Assembly: GCA_000442125.1 (NCBI GenBank)
Contig: KE546973.1
Location: 248,001 to 312,000 of the forward strand
DNA length: 64,000 nucleotides
Direction: 5' to 3'
DNA from: Opeltia flavorubescens
Taxonomy: Eukaryota; Ascomycota; Lecanoromycetes; Teloschistales; Teloschistaceae
Position 1 is the first letter of the stretch. The number at the start of each line of letters is the position of its first letter. Below the pieces are notes generated by a model. That model made no database searches. It saw only the letters and a list, made by a program, of their open reading frames with translations, and was not told the origin of the DNA. Made by a program: the position numbers and the translations under genes. Shown here piece by piece: positions 45,802 through 55,647 of the stretch.

Positions 45802-46302
45802 ATGGAAAACTCAACGATAGGCCTCCGCAGACGCTCTGTCCCCTCAGCTAGGAAATCTCCTCCTCCTCCTCCTCCTCCTCCTCCTCAAGCACCACCCTCA
45901 ACCGTCGTAATTTCAAACGAAATCCCGCCTTCCATAACACCATGTCGCTGCCACTCCTCCGAGGCTCACGATACCGAAACTAGTATAATCTCTCGAACTA
46001 TACAGACCATTTACCGAGACTTCCTTCTCATCTTGACTTTCTGGTACTGGGTTATCAAGATCCTCAGCCTTGTACTACTGGTACTGTTCCTCATTGCCCT
46101 TTTCAATGCTCTTCCGATGGAGACGAGAGCGAAAACGGCCAAGAATCTTTTTAGGAGCGTGACGGATTGGAGGCTAAGGAGAGAGGAGGCGGGGAATTGG
46201 TGGGTGGAGAAAGGTGCGGAAATAGCTACGGGGTTGTTTTTCTATGAGAAGGCGTTGTTGGATTGTGTCACTGGGCAGTGGGAAAGGTGTTGGGCTGTTT
46301 GA
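45802..46302 (+). CDS. Small single-pass membrane protein with polyproline tract, 166 aa
   Basis: The ATG is followed by a basic N-terminus (GLRRRSVPSARK) and a ten-residue polyproline run coded by a CCT repeat, then CRCHSS and one strong membrane segment (LLILTFWYWVIKILSLVLLV and LFLIALFNAL). The remainder is an amphipathic, Trp-bearing helix region (SVTDWRLRREEAGNWWVEKG) ending CVTGQWERCWAV. The polyproline tract could bind SH3 or WW domains; notably a WW-repeat protein lies 3 kb away. I do not recognise the family. Single-exon model; membrane location is the only solid inference. Confidence 0.65.
   Translation: MENSTIGLRRRSVPSARKSPPPPPPPPPQAPPSTVVISNEIPPSITPCRCHSSEAHDTETSIISRTIQTIYRDFLLILTFWYWVIKILSLVLLVLFLIALFNALPMETRAKTAKNLFRSVTDWRLRREEAGNWWVEKGAEIATGLFFYEKALLDCVTGQWERCWAV
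45858..45886 (+). repeat. CCT trinucleotide microsatellite coding polyproline
   Basis: Perfect CTC/TCC-phase repeat of about 29 bases inside the small membrane-protein gene. Confidence 0.9.
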
Positions 46303-47792
46303 ATGGAAGTGGGTGGATAGGCTTGGGTCGCGGTGACGTGGAGTATTCTTCTGGTTGGTTTCGGCCACTGGTGTAGCAGTTAGAACAAGTGGTCTTCGAG
46401 ATGCTTTGTTATTGGCGTCTGGGTTTCTATTGGTACGGAAGGGCTTCGTAAATCTTACCGATGTCGATGTTTCCGGGTCAAAGCCAGCTACTGTTCAATT
46501 TTTGCGGTTTCCAATGCTCCTATGACTGCCGGCGTCTATGGGCTTGCAGTGTTCCAATTGAAGAAAAGGCGTACAAGATCCAGAACGACCAAGGTGGCCC
46601 AGTGATGGTTTTATATAACCACGTAACAAGCTGTGGTGGAAGGGTCATGGTTCCGATATACTGGAGAGCTTTGAAGCTGTCTAGGTTGATTTGTGAGGGA
46701 TGACAGAATGTTATATCTCAGGTGCCGTTCTGCGCCCCTTGCTTGTGTATTGCAAGCGCAACTTACCTGTAGCCACCATTCTTTACGAGCTTCTTCGTAC
46801 GAGCAACGTGTGAAGCATCTGACATCGTTATTCAGTGTCGTCTCTTGGGATTATTTTGAAGTCTAGAATACGGTTCTATGGCAAGCCCCAAGATCTTTCC
46901 AGGCTTAGCTGAAAACCTCAACGCCGCATCGGGAAGGCAATATAAGACATGTATGAAACTGAATGTGGCCTGGGATGGCAGTCCATGAGGTTGTTGCTTT
47001 GAATAAAAGAAAATTACAAAGTCGAATTGTTACACCTTGTGATATCGCTGTCGAGTATATTGCAATCGGAAGCAATAGCCGTCGGTGCTGCCCGCCTCTT
47101 CACGCTCTGCACTTCTTCCATTGCACCAGAAATTATGCTTTCCGTTGACTCGATAGCGGTGACGCCAAGGTTTACCCAAGTGGTCTGTGAATGGAACTCA
47201 TGGATCAGCTTTGTAGCCGGCAAATACGTTGCCTTGAGAGCCCAAATCCAAAACCAGTGCCAGTCTTTTTTTGATCTTTGAGTCTAATATCTGGGTTATA
47301 TGTGTATCACCATGCGCGTGCTTTGAGCGGGATTTGGTGACGGAGGAGATGACAGGACATATGATCGTATGTTACGCTAGATTACTGTACGCGGAAGGAG
47401 CGGCGGAATTATCAACTACACAGGCCACAATGGTATTTTGACCTGTCTTGAGACGGTGACCAGGGTCTTTACCCAGTAGTAGAGTACGAGCGGCACAATC
47501 AGCGGTTTCTTAAGAGCTCAAAGCTTCAATCAATAAAGCCCCAACCAAAATGCATCGCCATGGTAGCTGGTGGTCTTGTCTTCAGTGCCACGAAGCCACA
47601 GCAGCTACTTTTATTGACCGACTCCTTTTGCTGGTCAGGTAATCGAATAATTGCAGCTGCTATCATCACCTCGATACTTCGACGTTTGCATTCGAACAAC
47701 ATTTGGCGCCTGCTTGGCCTGTACACTTGGCTTTCCTAACCTCGGCTTGTCGTTGGTCTCTCGACGGAGATAATTACGGCATCCTAGATATC
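46303..47792. other. Gene-free stretch of about 1.5 kb between convergent genes
   Basis: Holds the ends of the two flanking transcripts. Several short frames (for example 46461-46703 and 47027-47281) are open but uninformative. Confidence 0.4.
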
Positions 47793-48624
47793 CTACGATA
47801 TTTGGTGCGAATCGTCTCCCAGTGCTGGACTGGATTTCGACTCCAGAGACCCTCGACTCAAGCAAAGCCAGCAGAACAAGTAGTTGCCGCCAGAAAATAT
47901 GCACGCGAGACCAAAGACTATGGCAATCTGACGATGATCAGCTTCTTTCCTGTACATATATTTTCGTCAGAGCGAAGTCGAGTCACCTGATTTCGACCCA
48001 TTGTCCAGTCTCCTCGAGTTTTGACTGCTCTGGCAAATATCGATATCATCAAGCCTATCACGAATAGCAGGATAGCTATATTCGCCAGCATAACTGGCGT
48101 CTGCCACATCCAAAGCTGGCTGGTCTTCATCTTCACCTTATACCTGGCATGTCTGTGATGCCGGTGTAGGCTTACGCCATAGTCAGGATTGCGCTTCCCC
48201 AGGAGATGACGGACCTTAACCCATCCGTCCTCGCAACTACACAGGCGGCTGAGACCAATGGTTTGCTGACTGGCAAGGCTGATGGCTGTCAAGGCCAGAA
48301 CCATTGCACTCGCCCAGCATGCCTCTGTCGTCCATGGATCGTCTTCGACAGAGTACCAAGAGAAAGCAGACGCAATAGCACCAGTCACCAGCGCACTCTG
48401 TAGCAAGCGTCAGGCTGGGGGGTTTTTTGCCACGGCGGACTGAGAAACTTTGTACGCGTACATACACTTAGACCGACATACTGAAGTTCCTGAAGCTTTC
48501 CCTCCGTCCATTTCTTGGTGAGTTCGTCGGCTTCTTTGTCATCGGCAGCATTGAGGAGATGAGTGACAGGATCGTGCATAGATGGCCATGTGGCAGTCAC
48601 GACGATCCAGATTCTACCGAACAT
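47793..48624 (-). CDS. Four-pass membrane protein of unknown function, 234 aa, three exons
   Basis: Exons 48624-48466, 48397-47987 and 47927-47793 join in frame (introns 68 and 59 bases). The soluble N-terminus (HLLNAADDKEADELTKKWTE, then LQELQYVGLS) runs into a first hydrophobic segment SALVTGAIASAFSW, then EACWASAMVLALTAISLA, a Cys/Arg loop, WQTPVMLANIAILLFVIGLM and, after intron 2, IAIVFGLACIFSGGNYLFCW. The layout is that of a widespread, uncharacterised family of filamentous-fungal integral membrane proteins (recognised from memory). Taking the last intron restores the fourth membrane segment, which supports the model. Location in the plasma membrane or an internal membrane is not determined. 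Confidence 0.8.
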
Positions 48625-49384
48625 GATCGCGGATCAAATCAAGGACCAAAAGATCTGACTAAGTTACCGATGAAGAAACGAAGAATTTCACAGATATAAA
48701 AAGAGCGTGTTCATTCATTCTACGCGCTCAGCCTCAAGTAGGTCAATATGGTGCTTGCAGGGCCATTGAGGCTCCTGTCAACCAAAGCTTGTTACATCCC
48801 ACACTTCGTACTAATAAGACAGGGACCGTCCGACCAATGAGATCGGTCAGCCCCAGATTGCACATCTTATTGCATCCTTTAATTTCGTCATATATATCCC
48901 AGACTTCGCGTGTTCAATACAGGGAACGGACTCCACGAGCTTGTAATTTGAAGCTGTTGATCGCGAATATATTTGACGAACTTCCTTTACTTGCGTGGAG
49001 TATTCAATACACCCCTCTCCTGGCCCGTGTGATTGATTCTACCAATCAGCGAGAACAATAAGGTGTGGGGGCGAAAACTACTGCAGCTGCGAAACTGGCA
49101 CCTCTCGTGGGCTTAGCTACGGCGTCTGCATTTGCGAAGCCGGCAATACATGGGCCGGCTGAGGCTGAGCTACGGCACCTCTACTTCTCTCTACGTCATG
49201 AAATACTTGATAAATCGCACTGTTCAAGAGCGATGTGAGGTGAGCAAAATGGCATTGTGCCCACACGATGAACGTGCATTCCATGACTAGCTAGTCTCTC
49301 TCTACCAGTATCTACATCGAAAGGCCGAAGGACTCTACGAGTACATGATGTTCCCAAGCTCAGCGAAAGCTAGTACAAATCGCA
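48625..49384. other. Divergent promoter region between the membrane protein and WW-repeat genes
   Basis: About 760 bases shared by two divergently transcribed genes, which could be co-regulated. A pyrimidine run (ctagtctctctctaccag) lies about 90 bases before the WW-gene ATG. Confidence 0.5.
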
Positions 49385-52300
49385 ATGAAGACTCCTTACT
49401 ATCTCGGCAACTTTACGGCTGCTCAACATACAGGTATTCAGGACGATGACCAGCTCAGAGAGCGTATGCTGGAGCATCGGCTTGCCAATCGAGATGATGT
49501 GCGGGACATCTATGTTGTTACTGCAGCTCCTTTTGTTGATCGGCTAGGTGGATCTGTCGGATCTGTCGGATCAGACCTGGTGGACAAGGCGTCGAAGAAG
49601 AGTAAGAACGACCTATCTTGGGCAATGCACTGGGCCATCCAGGTAGGCGACCAATTCTTCGAGTTACAGCGAGGTTATCCAGATCCAATGCGCACCGGCC
49701 TGAGAGTATCAACATGGGATCTGGAGAAGCAAAATAACATAGTCAAACGTTATCGCCAAGGAGTCACTGCCATGACAAACCAAGAGATCAAGGAGGTAGG
49801 CCTAAGTCATTTTTCCCGCTTGGAACGAATAGACATCAACCTGTACGGCGTATGGTGCAATAACTGTCAAGCGGCTGTTGATCATATGCTCCGCGATATT
49901 GGAGGCCTTCTCTACTATCGATCGAAGCTCGAATCCTTACAGGAGATGGTTAGACAAGCCTTCTACGACTCCGTCCTACATATTACGAGACTATATGGCC
50001 GCCACCGAGGATGGAATGAAGAGGTCATCACCAAAAATGCAGAGGTACTGCAGCATACGCTGCATTTGATGACATCGCGTTCGAAATACCCCAAACGGCA
50101 TTGGATTCAACAGGATATCGAATTGGCTGAAGGGGTGTCCAAGAAAGTTTGCACTATTGGGGATCATTGGTTTCTAAGCGTTTTGGAATCTTCCCTTTCG
50201 CTTAGGAAAGGCGCTGAAGAAATGTACGTTCGCCGTGGGGCAGATGGTAAGCCGGAGCTAAATTTTGATGCCGTAAGAGATGCCACCAAAGGTATATTTG
50301 ATGAAAACGAAAAAGATTGGCGTAAAAGCTGGCTCAAAGCAATGCCATGGTTGACCGCGGGCTTTGCACTGGGAACTACTCGGTGGGCGGCTGCCATCCT
50401 CTCCATCGCCTGTCGTCAAATGTCAAAGTTACATGAAGATGAGGTGGGATTAAAGGCAGGCTTGGAGACTTCCTTGACTGGACTGGGCGTCTCTCCAAAA
50501 CCTGAAACTGGTCTACCAGCCACGTCGAGACCTCGAAATGCTCGACGAGGCACTGACGGACCGAGGAGGATCAGATCTAGAAACATCTCAATTGATGATA
50601 AACTTATCGTGCGATGGGAGAGACGCCTTACAAGCAAGGGCGTGCCATACTTCTACGACCATGTACAAAAGACATGGACGTGGGATGCGCCTGACCTGCA
50701 AGAAAAGTATTTGAGGATCACAGACTTGCCTCTTTCAAAGAAGTGGGAAGAAAAGCATGAAGAGGATCATGTATTCTATGTCAACCGGATTACCGGGGAG
50801 ACGACTGATGTGAAACCTGGCCCTTCGGAAATTTGGGCGCTCAAGAAGAAAGCCAAACCTGACTGGGTTAAATCTACCGTCATGGCTCTTCCCTGTGGAT
50901 GGGAAATGCGACGTACCGAGGAGGGTGAAAAGTATTATCTTAATCACAACGTCGACCCACCAAATTCTACAGAGCATCATCCGATGAGGCAGGAAATCGA
51001 AGATGAACGGCGGATACTTCTCCCCGAATGGAACGTCGAATGGGATGATGATCGAGGCAAGAAGTACCGCAATATTCGATCAGGCGAAATTCGTTGGAAG
51101 GCAGTTGACGGGCCTCAGTACATATCGACTGGTGACAGGGTGAAGATTAATCTCTCCAGCTCTTCAGATGGGTTTAGAGAACCGCTGCCCTCGGGATGGA
51201 CACTGATGGTCAGAGACGATGGGCAAAAAATCTACAAAAATGGGAAGATAGGTAGGGACAGAGTGGAGAGAAGGAATCATCCTCTGACGGATAAGAGGAA
51301 GAGGCTTATGCCCGAGTGGGAAATGCGATATACGCCCTACAATAAGAGATATTGGGTTCATTATGCACCCGACGGTCGAGGTACCACCTGGTGGGCTAGA
51401 AATAGACTACTCAAGAATACATCTCTGAAGAACAATGCTAGCGGTTGGAAGCTAGCTAAAAACGGGGTCGATTGGGAATGGTTCGAAGGTGGAGATGTCC
51501 AGCATTCAGAGCTCCCTGTACTTGACCTTGATGACCCGGCAGAGATAGAATTTCGAGAGTATCCTTTCATTCTGCCAGCTCAACTAACGACACTAAATGG
51601 AGATTTTATTGAACCATTACCAGCGCATTGGGTGAAAAAGAATTCAGATGATGGGAACACGTACTACTGGGATTTTAAGAATGAGGTTCGGTCCGAAGAA
51701 CATCCTAACGAGGAGGACAGAAGGAATTTACCTGCGCTATGGTCAATGCGATATACCCGGCACGGAAGACAGTACTTCATCCATCACGACGATGGCTCTA
51801 CCTGGTGGACTCACCCTCGGGAAGACAAGCACAAACAAAACCTCCGCGCGCGACCTGGCCAGAGTCAAGACGGTTGGAAGATCTCAGAAGACGGTAAGAG
51901 CTGGGAAAGGTTTGAAGAACACCTGGATGCTCAGCATACCGAAGAAGCCATGGAGTCTTTATCACCAAAGGAGTCTATGGATACTGATATAGCAGAATAT
52001 CATCATAGCCCAGACACATGGCGTTCACTATCTTTCACCCGCGAATGGCTCAAGAGCGCAAATTCCAACGAAACCATTGCAAAAGTAATAGACCACATTC
52101 CGCAAACCCCAAAATTGTTCAGGAAACACAGGGATTCGCCAAGTATGGATTCGATTTCGGAGCGAAGTCCGCATGATTGCGTAAAAGACGAGGGCTACGG
52201 GAAAAAGTTCGGCGTGGACCCGCCTATGATGACCGAGGAGCCACAGACAATGAGTGACCCAAAAATCGTGAGGGATCAACTGTCTCATAGGAAATCATCA

Positions 52301-52858
52301 TCGATCACGGAGTCTTTACGTCAGAATTCATTTTCGAAAGAAAACATAAAGACTTGGGCACAAGGCCGAGACCCAAGGGCACTGTTCAGGCAGATGGAGT
52401 ATCCTTCAAGCTTGACTTCAAACATGTTCAAGAAATCGCAGGAGATCATAAAAGCAGAAGTACCAGCTAAGGAAGAACAACCAGCAGATACGAAATCTAT
52501 GCATAAGCAATCAAGTCAAGACTCTTCGGCAGCGAGCCTACTAGCGGATGATATAAAGACGAAATGGGATAGGCGGACTCCGAGCTTCTTTGGGCGCAAA
52601 AAGAATCGAGAGACCGAGAGCAACGAGAGCGGATCAACTGTCACGAAGAAGGAGGACCTGGAGAACGATATCGAACGAACGGTGGAGGGTCTAGGGATCT
52701 CGGGTGCGGAGCAAATCGACTCAGGGACAGGAGTTGTGGTGCTTGTGCCTACAGAAGAGGAGGGTGCTGGCATAGGCGTACACGAGAGGACGCAAGGCAA
52801 GGACGACACAGGTGATCCAGGTTGTAAACCAGTCCCGGTGGAGCAGCCAAAGGGATAG
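49385..52858 (+). CDS. Large WW-repeat protein with papain-like (LRAT/PPPDE-type) N-terminal segment, 1157 aa
   Basis: Single uninterrupted exon. The N-terminal 180 residues contain SWAMHWAIQVGDQFFELQRG (H82) and, 79 residues later, NLYGVWCNNCQAAVDHML (N160-C161). The His-first, Asn-Cys-second order is that of circularly permuted papain-like folds (LRAT/NlpC, PPPDE); enzymatic activity is inference. A hydrophobic stretch (WLTAGFALGTTRWAAAILSI) lies near 322-341. Then about eight WW-like units follow at roughly 411-435, 454-478, 502-533, 546-572, 601-632, 642-670, 745-774 and 783-810, most starting LPxxW or MPEW, several with the YY/YF core (GEKYYLN, NTYYWDF, RQYFIHH). Many lack the final WW Pro. 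The last 300 residues are disordered and charged. Confidence 0.83.
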   Translation: MKTPYYLGNFTAAQHTGIQDDDQLRERMLEHRLANRDDVRDIYVVTAAPFVDRLGGSVGSVGSDLVDKASKKSKNDLSWAMHWAIQVGDQFFELQRGYPDPMRTGLRVSTWDLEKQNNIVKRYRQGVTAMTNQEIKEVGLSHFSRLERIDINLYGVWCNNCQAAVDHMLRDIGGLLYYRSKLESLQEMVRQAFYDSVLHITRLYGRHRGWNEEVITKNAEVLQHTLHLMTSRSKYPKRHWIQQDIELAEGVSKKVCTIGDHWFLSVLESSLSLRKGAEEMYVRRGADGKPELNFDAVRDATKGIFDENEKDWRKSWLKAMPWLTAGFALGTTRWAAAILSIACRQMSKLHEDEVGLKAGLETSLTGLGVSPKPETGLPATSRPRNARRGTDGPRRIRSRNISIDDKLIVRWERRLTSKGVPYFYDHVQKTWTWDAPDLQEKYLRITDLPLSKKWEEKHEEDHVFYVNRITGETTDVKPGPSEIWALKKKAKPDWVKSTVMALPCGWEMRRTEEGEKYYLNHNVDPPNSTEHHPMRQEIEDERRILLPEWNVEWDDDRGKKYRNIRSGEIRWKAVDGPQYISTGDRVKINLSSSSDGFREPLPSGWTLMVRDDGQKIYKNGKIGRDRVERRNHPLTDKRKRLMPEWEMRYTPYNKRYWVHYAPDGRGTTWWARNRLLKNTSLKNNASGWKLAKNGVDWEWFEGGDVQHSELPVLDLDDPAEIEFREYPFILPAQLTTLNGDFIEPLPAHWVKKNSDDGNTYYWDFKNEVRSEEHPNEEDRRNLPALWSMRYTRHGRQYFIHHDDGSTWWTHPREDKHKQNLRARPGQSQDGWKISEDGKSWERFEEHLDAQHTEEAMESLSPKESMDTDIAEYHHSPDTWRSLSFTREWLKSANSNETIAKVIDHIPQTPKLFRKHRDSPSMDSISERSPHDCVKDEGYGKKFGVDPPMMTEEPQTMSDPKIVRDQLSHRKSSSITESLRQNSFSKENIKTWAQGRDPRALFRQMEYPSSLTSNMFKKSQEIIKAEVPAKEEQPADTKSMHKQSSQDSSAASLLADDIKTKWDRRTPSFFGRKKNRETESNESGSTVTKKEDLENDIERTVEGLGISGAEQIDSGTGVVVLVPTEEEGAGIGVHERTQGKDDTGDPGCKPVPVEQPKG

Positions 52859-53854
52859 CAAACTCGAGGTATCGAGGTGCGCGGCCCGCCTGGGAGTGAC
52901 GTATAGAGGGCGCTATGGTTTATTGGTTGACTCGTGGGTACTGCCGGAATGACCATGGTCCTTCAACATCACCATCCAAACCAGAGGTTCCGTGAAAAGA
53001 AAGGGGGCGTACTATGTCGGAGGTGGCGTATCTTGAAACAGGAGAATGGTATCAAGGGTCTCTGGGAGTTGTTTGTAAGGAAATCTGGAAAGGTACATAG
53101 CAGGCGCTTGATATAATTGAATTTCTCTCATGGCTGAATCGAAAGGCAATGACGTCGTTTCTACGACTGAGGCAGAAAAAGTAATTGATGAAGCGATAGT
53201 TGACGTGTTGGTCGCTCCTTCCGCATTGGGGGACAGGGGGCAGAAAAACATACTTCGCTTTCTTCTGGATTTTGGGTTTCAACTTGCTCCATATCGTCTA
53301 CGCTGTCAGACACGAAACCACTTCCGAGATTCTTCCAATGCTCCTTGAGTTCATGATCTTATTCTCAAAGAAGCTTCTTCACTCGGCATCAGGACACTCT
53401 TTGGAGTGGAGACGCACAAGGAGGGGCAGAATGCATCCGGGAATTCTCACAATTTCCACAATACTGTGATCTGGATAGTCAGTGCTTCTCAACCAACGCA
53501 TACATAGTCCCTGCATGCCATAAATGTGAGTGGACCCCCAAATCTCGACTGAAAAGTGGCTTCAATAGCGCCATCTCCACCCGAAATAGCCACCCGAATC
53601 GGGACAACTTGCCTCTCCAAATTTCGACAAGCGCTGAAAGCCAACCCAGGAACAGCAACCAAGAGTGTCCACCCACGCCAACATCTCGAACTGGGTCCAT
53701 AATCGCCCATGCTTCTGATGGCTTGCCGCACCGACGGCATGGGTGCTTCCCACCTGGGACGAAGACGTCGAGATTGCCTTTCGTTCATTTCATTCCTTGG
53801 CCTGCTACATAAACCCTGGTCGGCCCCTATGGTACTCCTCCTACCTATTTCGAT
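52859..53854. other. Intergenic region with one doubtful small frame
   Basis: A short plus-strand frame from 53130 (MAESKGNDVVSTTEAEKV...) reads protein-like for about 40 codons and an adjacent frame continues with a hydrophobic segment (YFAFFWILGFNLLHIVYAV). The two are in different frames next to G and A runs, so no gene is called. Confidence 0.35.
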
Positions 53855-54873
53855 ATGGCACCACACCGAGCATTCAGTTTTCCCCTCTCTCACAGCGAAG
53901 AAATCTCCAGAATACCACCCTTTGATGTGAGCGCAAAAGACGTTTCGAAGCTACGATCATGCGACGCTTTTCAAATCATCAGAGAAATTCTAGTGGGCCA
54001 AGAGCAACAAGGGTGAGGAGACCTCCGCGTCCACCGACAAATCAATTGGCTATTCTAACAGTACTGCAGGTTCTGCGATCAGCATTGCACCGATTGCCGC
54101 GAAGATAAGGAAGCTTGGCTGCTCCAGCGAGACGTCACATACGCCCTCATCGTTCCTGTCCTTGAAATCTACCGTCGTGCCACACAAGTTGCCAGAGCTC
54201 TACTTGGTAGTCGACACATCTTCGATCTTGAACTGGTCTTTCGAGGAGAGGCAAGAGGAACATTTTCATGGCTACAATGCTTCATTATGGAGGAGGAGGA
54301 CTGGTGCTTGACGAAAGGCTGCCCAGGTACGTACCGATTGGTCGTGAGCTCCTTCACCTCCACTACAATTCTAATGATCTCACAGCCTGCGTCGTTAGCT
54401 ATGCCATACAAGCGGAACCTACTATCCGAATGATCCTCCTTGCCTGCCGTCTTTCCTCGTCGCTGCGAGAACAACGCAACACTTCCCACCTGCCCCTGCT
54501 TGACTTCTGGTCCGGAGTGATGCAGAAAGCCCTAGACGAAGATCCTTTCTGGGGCCCCGGCCTGTGGAAGGACTTCGAGGCCAGAGCCGCAGTACTAGAA
54601 AAAGGGATCGAAGAATTAGTCAGTCAATGCATCGAATTGGCGCCACTTGCAGCCAGCGCAGCACAGGCTGACGACACTCCCCCCACGTCCCCGAAGCACG
54701 TTTTCCGCAGACCTCCACAACCAATCGCGAAGGAACCGACGCACTGGATACCCAACATCGTGTCCGGCTGCTGGACTACCCTGTTGGCTGATGCAGCGGA
54801 GGCTAAACGTATCGAGGCTTGTCCGGACGACCTTCCGTCTCGTCCCCTACTTTCTCGATGGTTGACTGGGTAG
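53855..54873 (+). CDS. Cysteine-bearing protein of unknown function, 300 aa, three exons
   Basis: Exons 53855-54012, 54070-54326 and 54386-54873 join in frame; introns are 57 and 59 bases with CTAACA and CTAATG near the acceptors. The first exon has the ATG and a Ser/Pro-rich start; exon 2 opens with FCDQHCTDC and closes with WCLTKGCP|AC, two Cys clusters (C-x3-C-x2-C and C-x4-C-x2-C) that could bind zinc. The third exon is helical (LDEDPFWGPGLWKDFEARAA, LEKGIEELVSQCIELAPLA) and ends SRPLLSRWLTG. No signal peptide or membrane segment. I do not recognise a family; a zinc-binding regulatory or structural protein is possible. Confidence 0.7.
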
Positions 54874-55647
54874 CGGGTGCCTCGATGCGTGGCGGGATGC
54901 TAGTCTTGTGCAGAGCGCACGGCCCTCTTACAGATCTTTCTTTGGAAATTTGTCGTTACACGTTCTGCATTGGTGGGCCGGGAGTGGAACAGCGGGTCAT
55001 CGGTATGGGAAGGGACGGAAGGATACATCATTTGGGAATTCCGAAGGAGGTTTTGGCAGGTTGTTATTGGATATGATACCCCAACCCGGAGTTCGGATCT
55101 GGGTTTCGTGTGGCGTTTGTCGTTGGGCATGAATATTGGGTTTTGGTGACGGTATTTCGATTCTCTTGCCCTGCCGATACTTTTTCTTGTTTTCTTGGGA
55201 AATTTACTTTCGGAAAGAGCAATATTATCTTTGGGAATTGGCAAGTGCAATCAATAATTTTTCGGTCTTTCCAAGGGGTACACAAAGGACAAAGATTAGT
55301 TCTAATTTCCCCGGATGTTATTTCCTGAATAGCGTCATAATATCTACTTTGTTCATTCATTCACTTGCACTTGGCAATAATCATTTTTTTATGAGAAGAC
55401 AGTAATTTGGAATAATTTTATTCAACATTTATGGGTCACGCGACCTCTTTCCTTGATTGGATCTCACCGCTGCTTCCCGAATACTACTTCTTTCCGATTG
55501 TCGTTGACGAGAGAAGGCAATTTCGTTCCTGGAAACCGGAGACTTTATCCCCACCAGCGAGCACAACCCCCCTGCTCCAAGTACTGTCACTGAAGATCTG
55601 GACGTGTGGATGCATCCCTCCCTCCACCATCAACCACCCCCACCGCC
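54874..55647. other. Intergenic region
   Basis: Right part A/T-richer, with several overlapping frames lacking motifs. It contains the promoter of the acidic/basic protein gene. Confidence 0.4.

Noticed and set aside
45153-45820. Frames of 93 (minus) and 142 (plus) codons downstream of the protease-peptide gene.
   Set aside because: No recognisable features, and the plus frame runs into the start of the real membrane-protein gene.
53489-53893. A 134-codon minus-strand frame.
   Set aside because: Arg/Trp-rich shadow-like composition, and it overlaps the start of the better supported three-exon gene at 53855.
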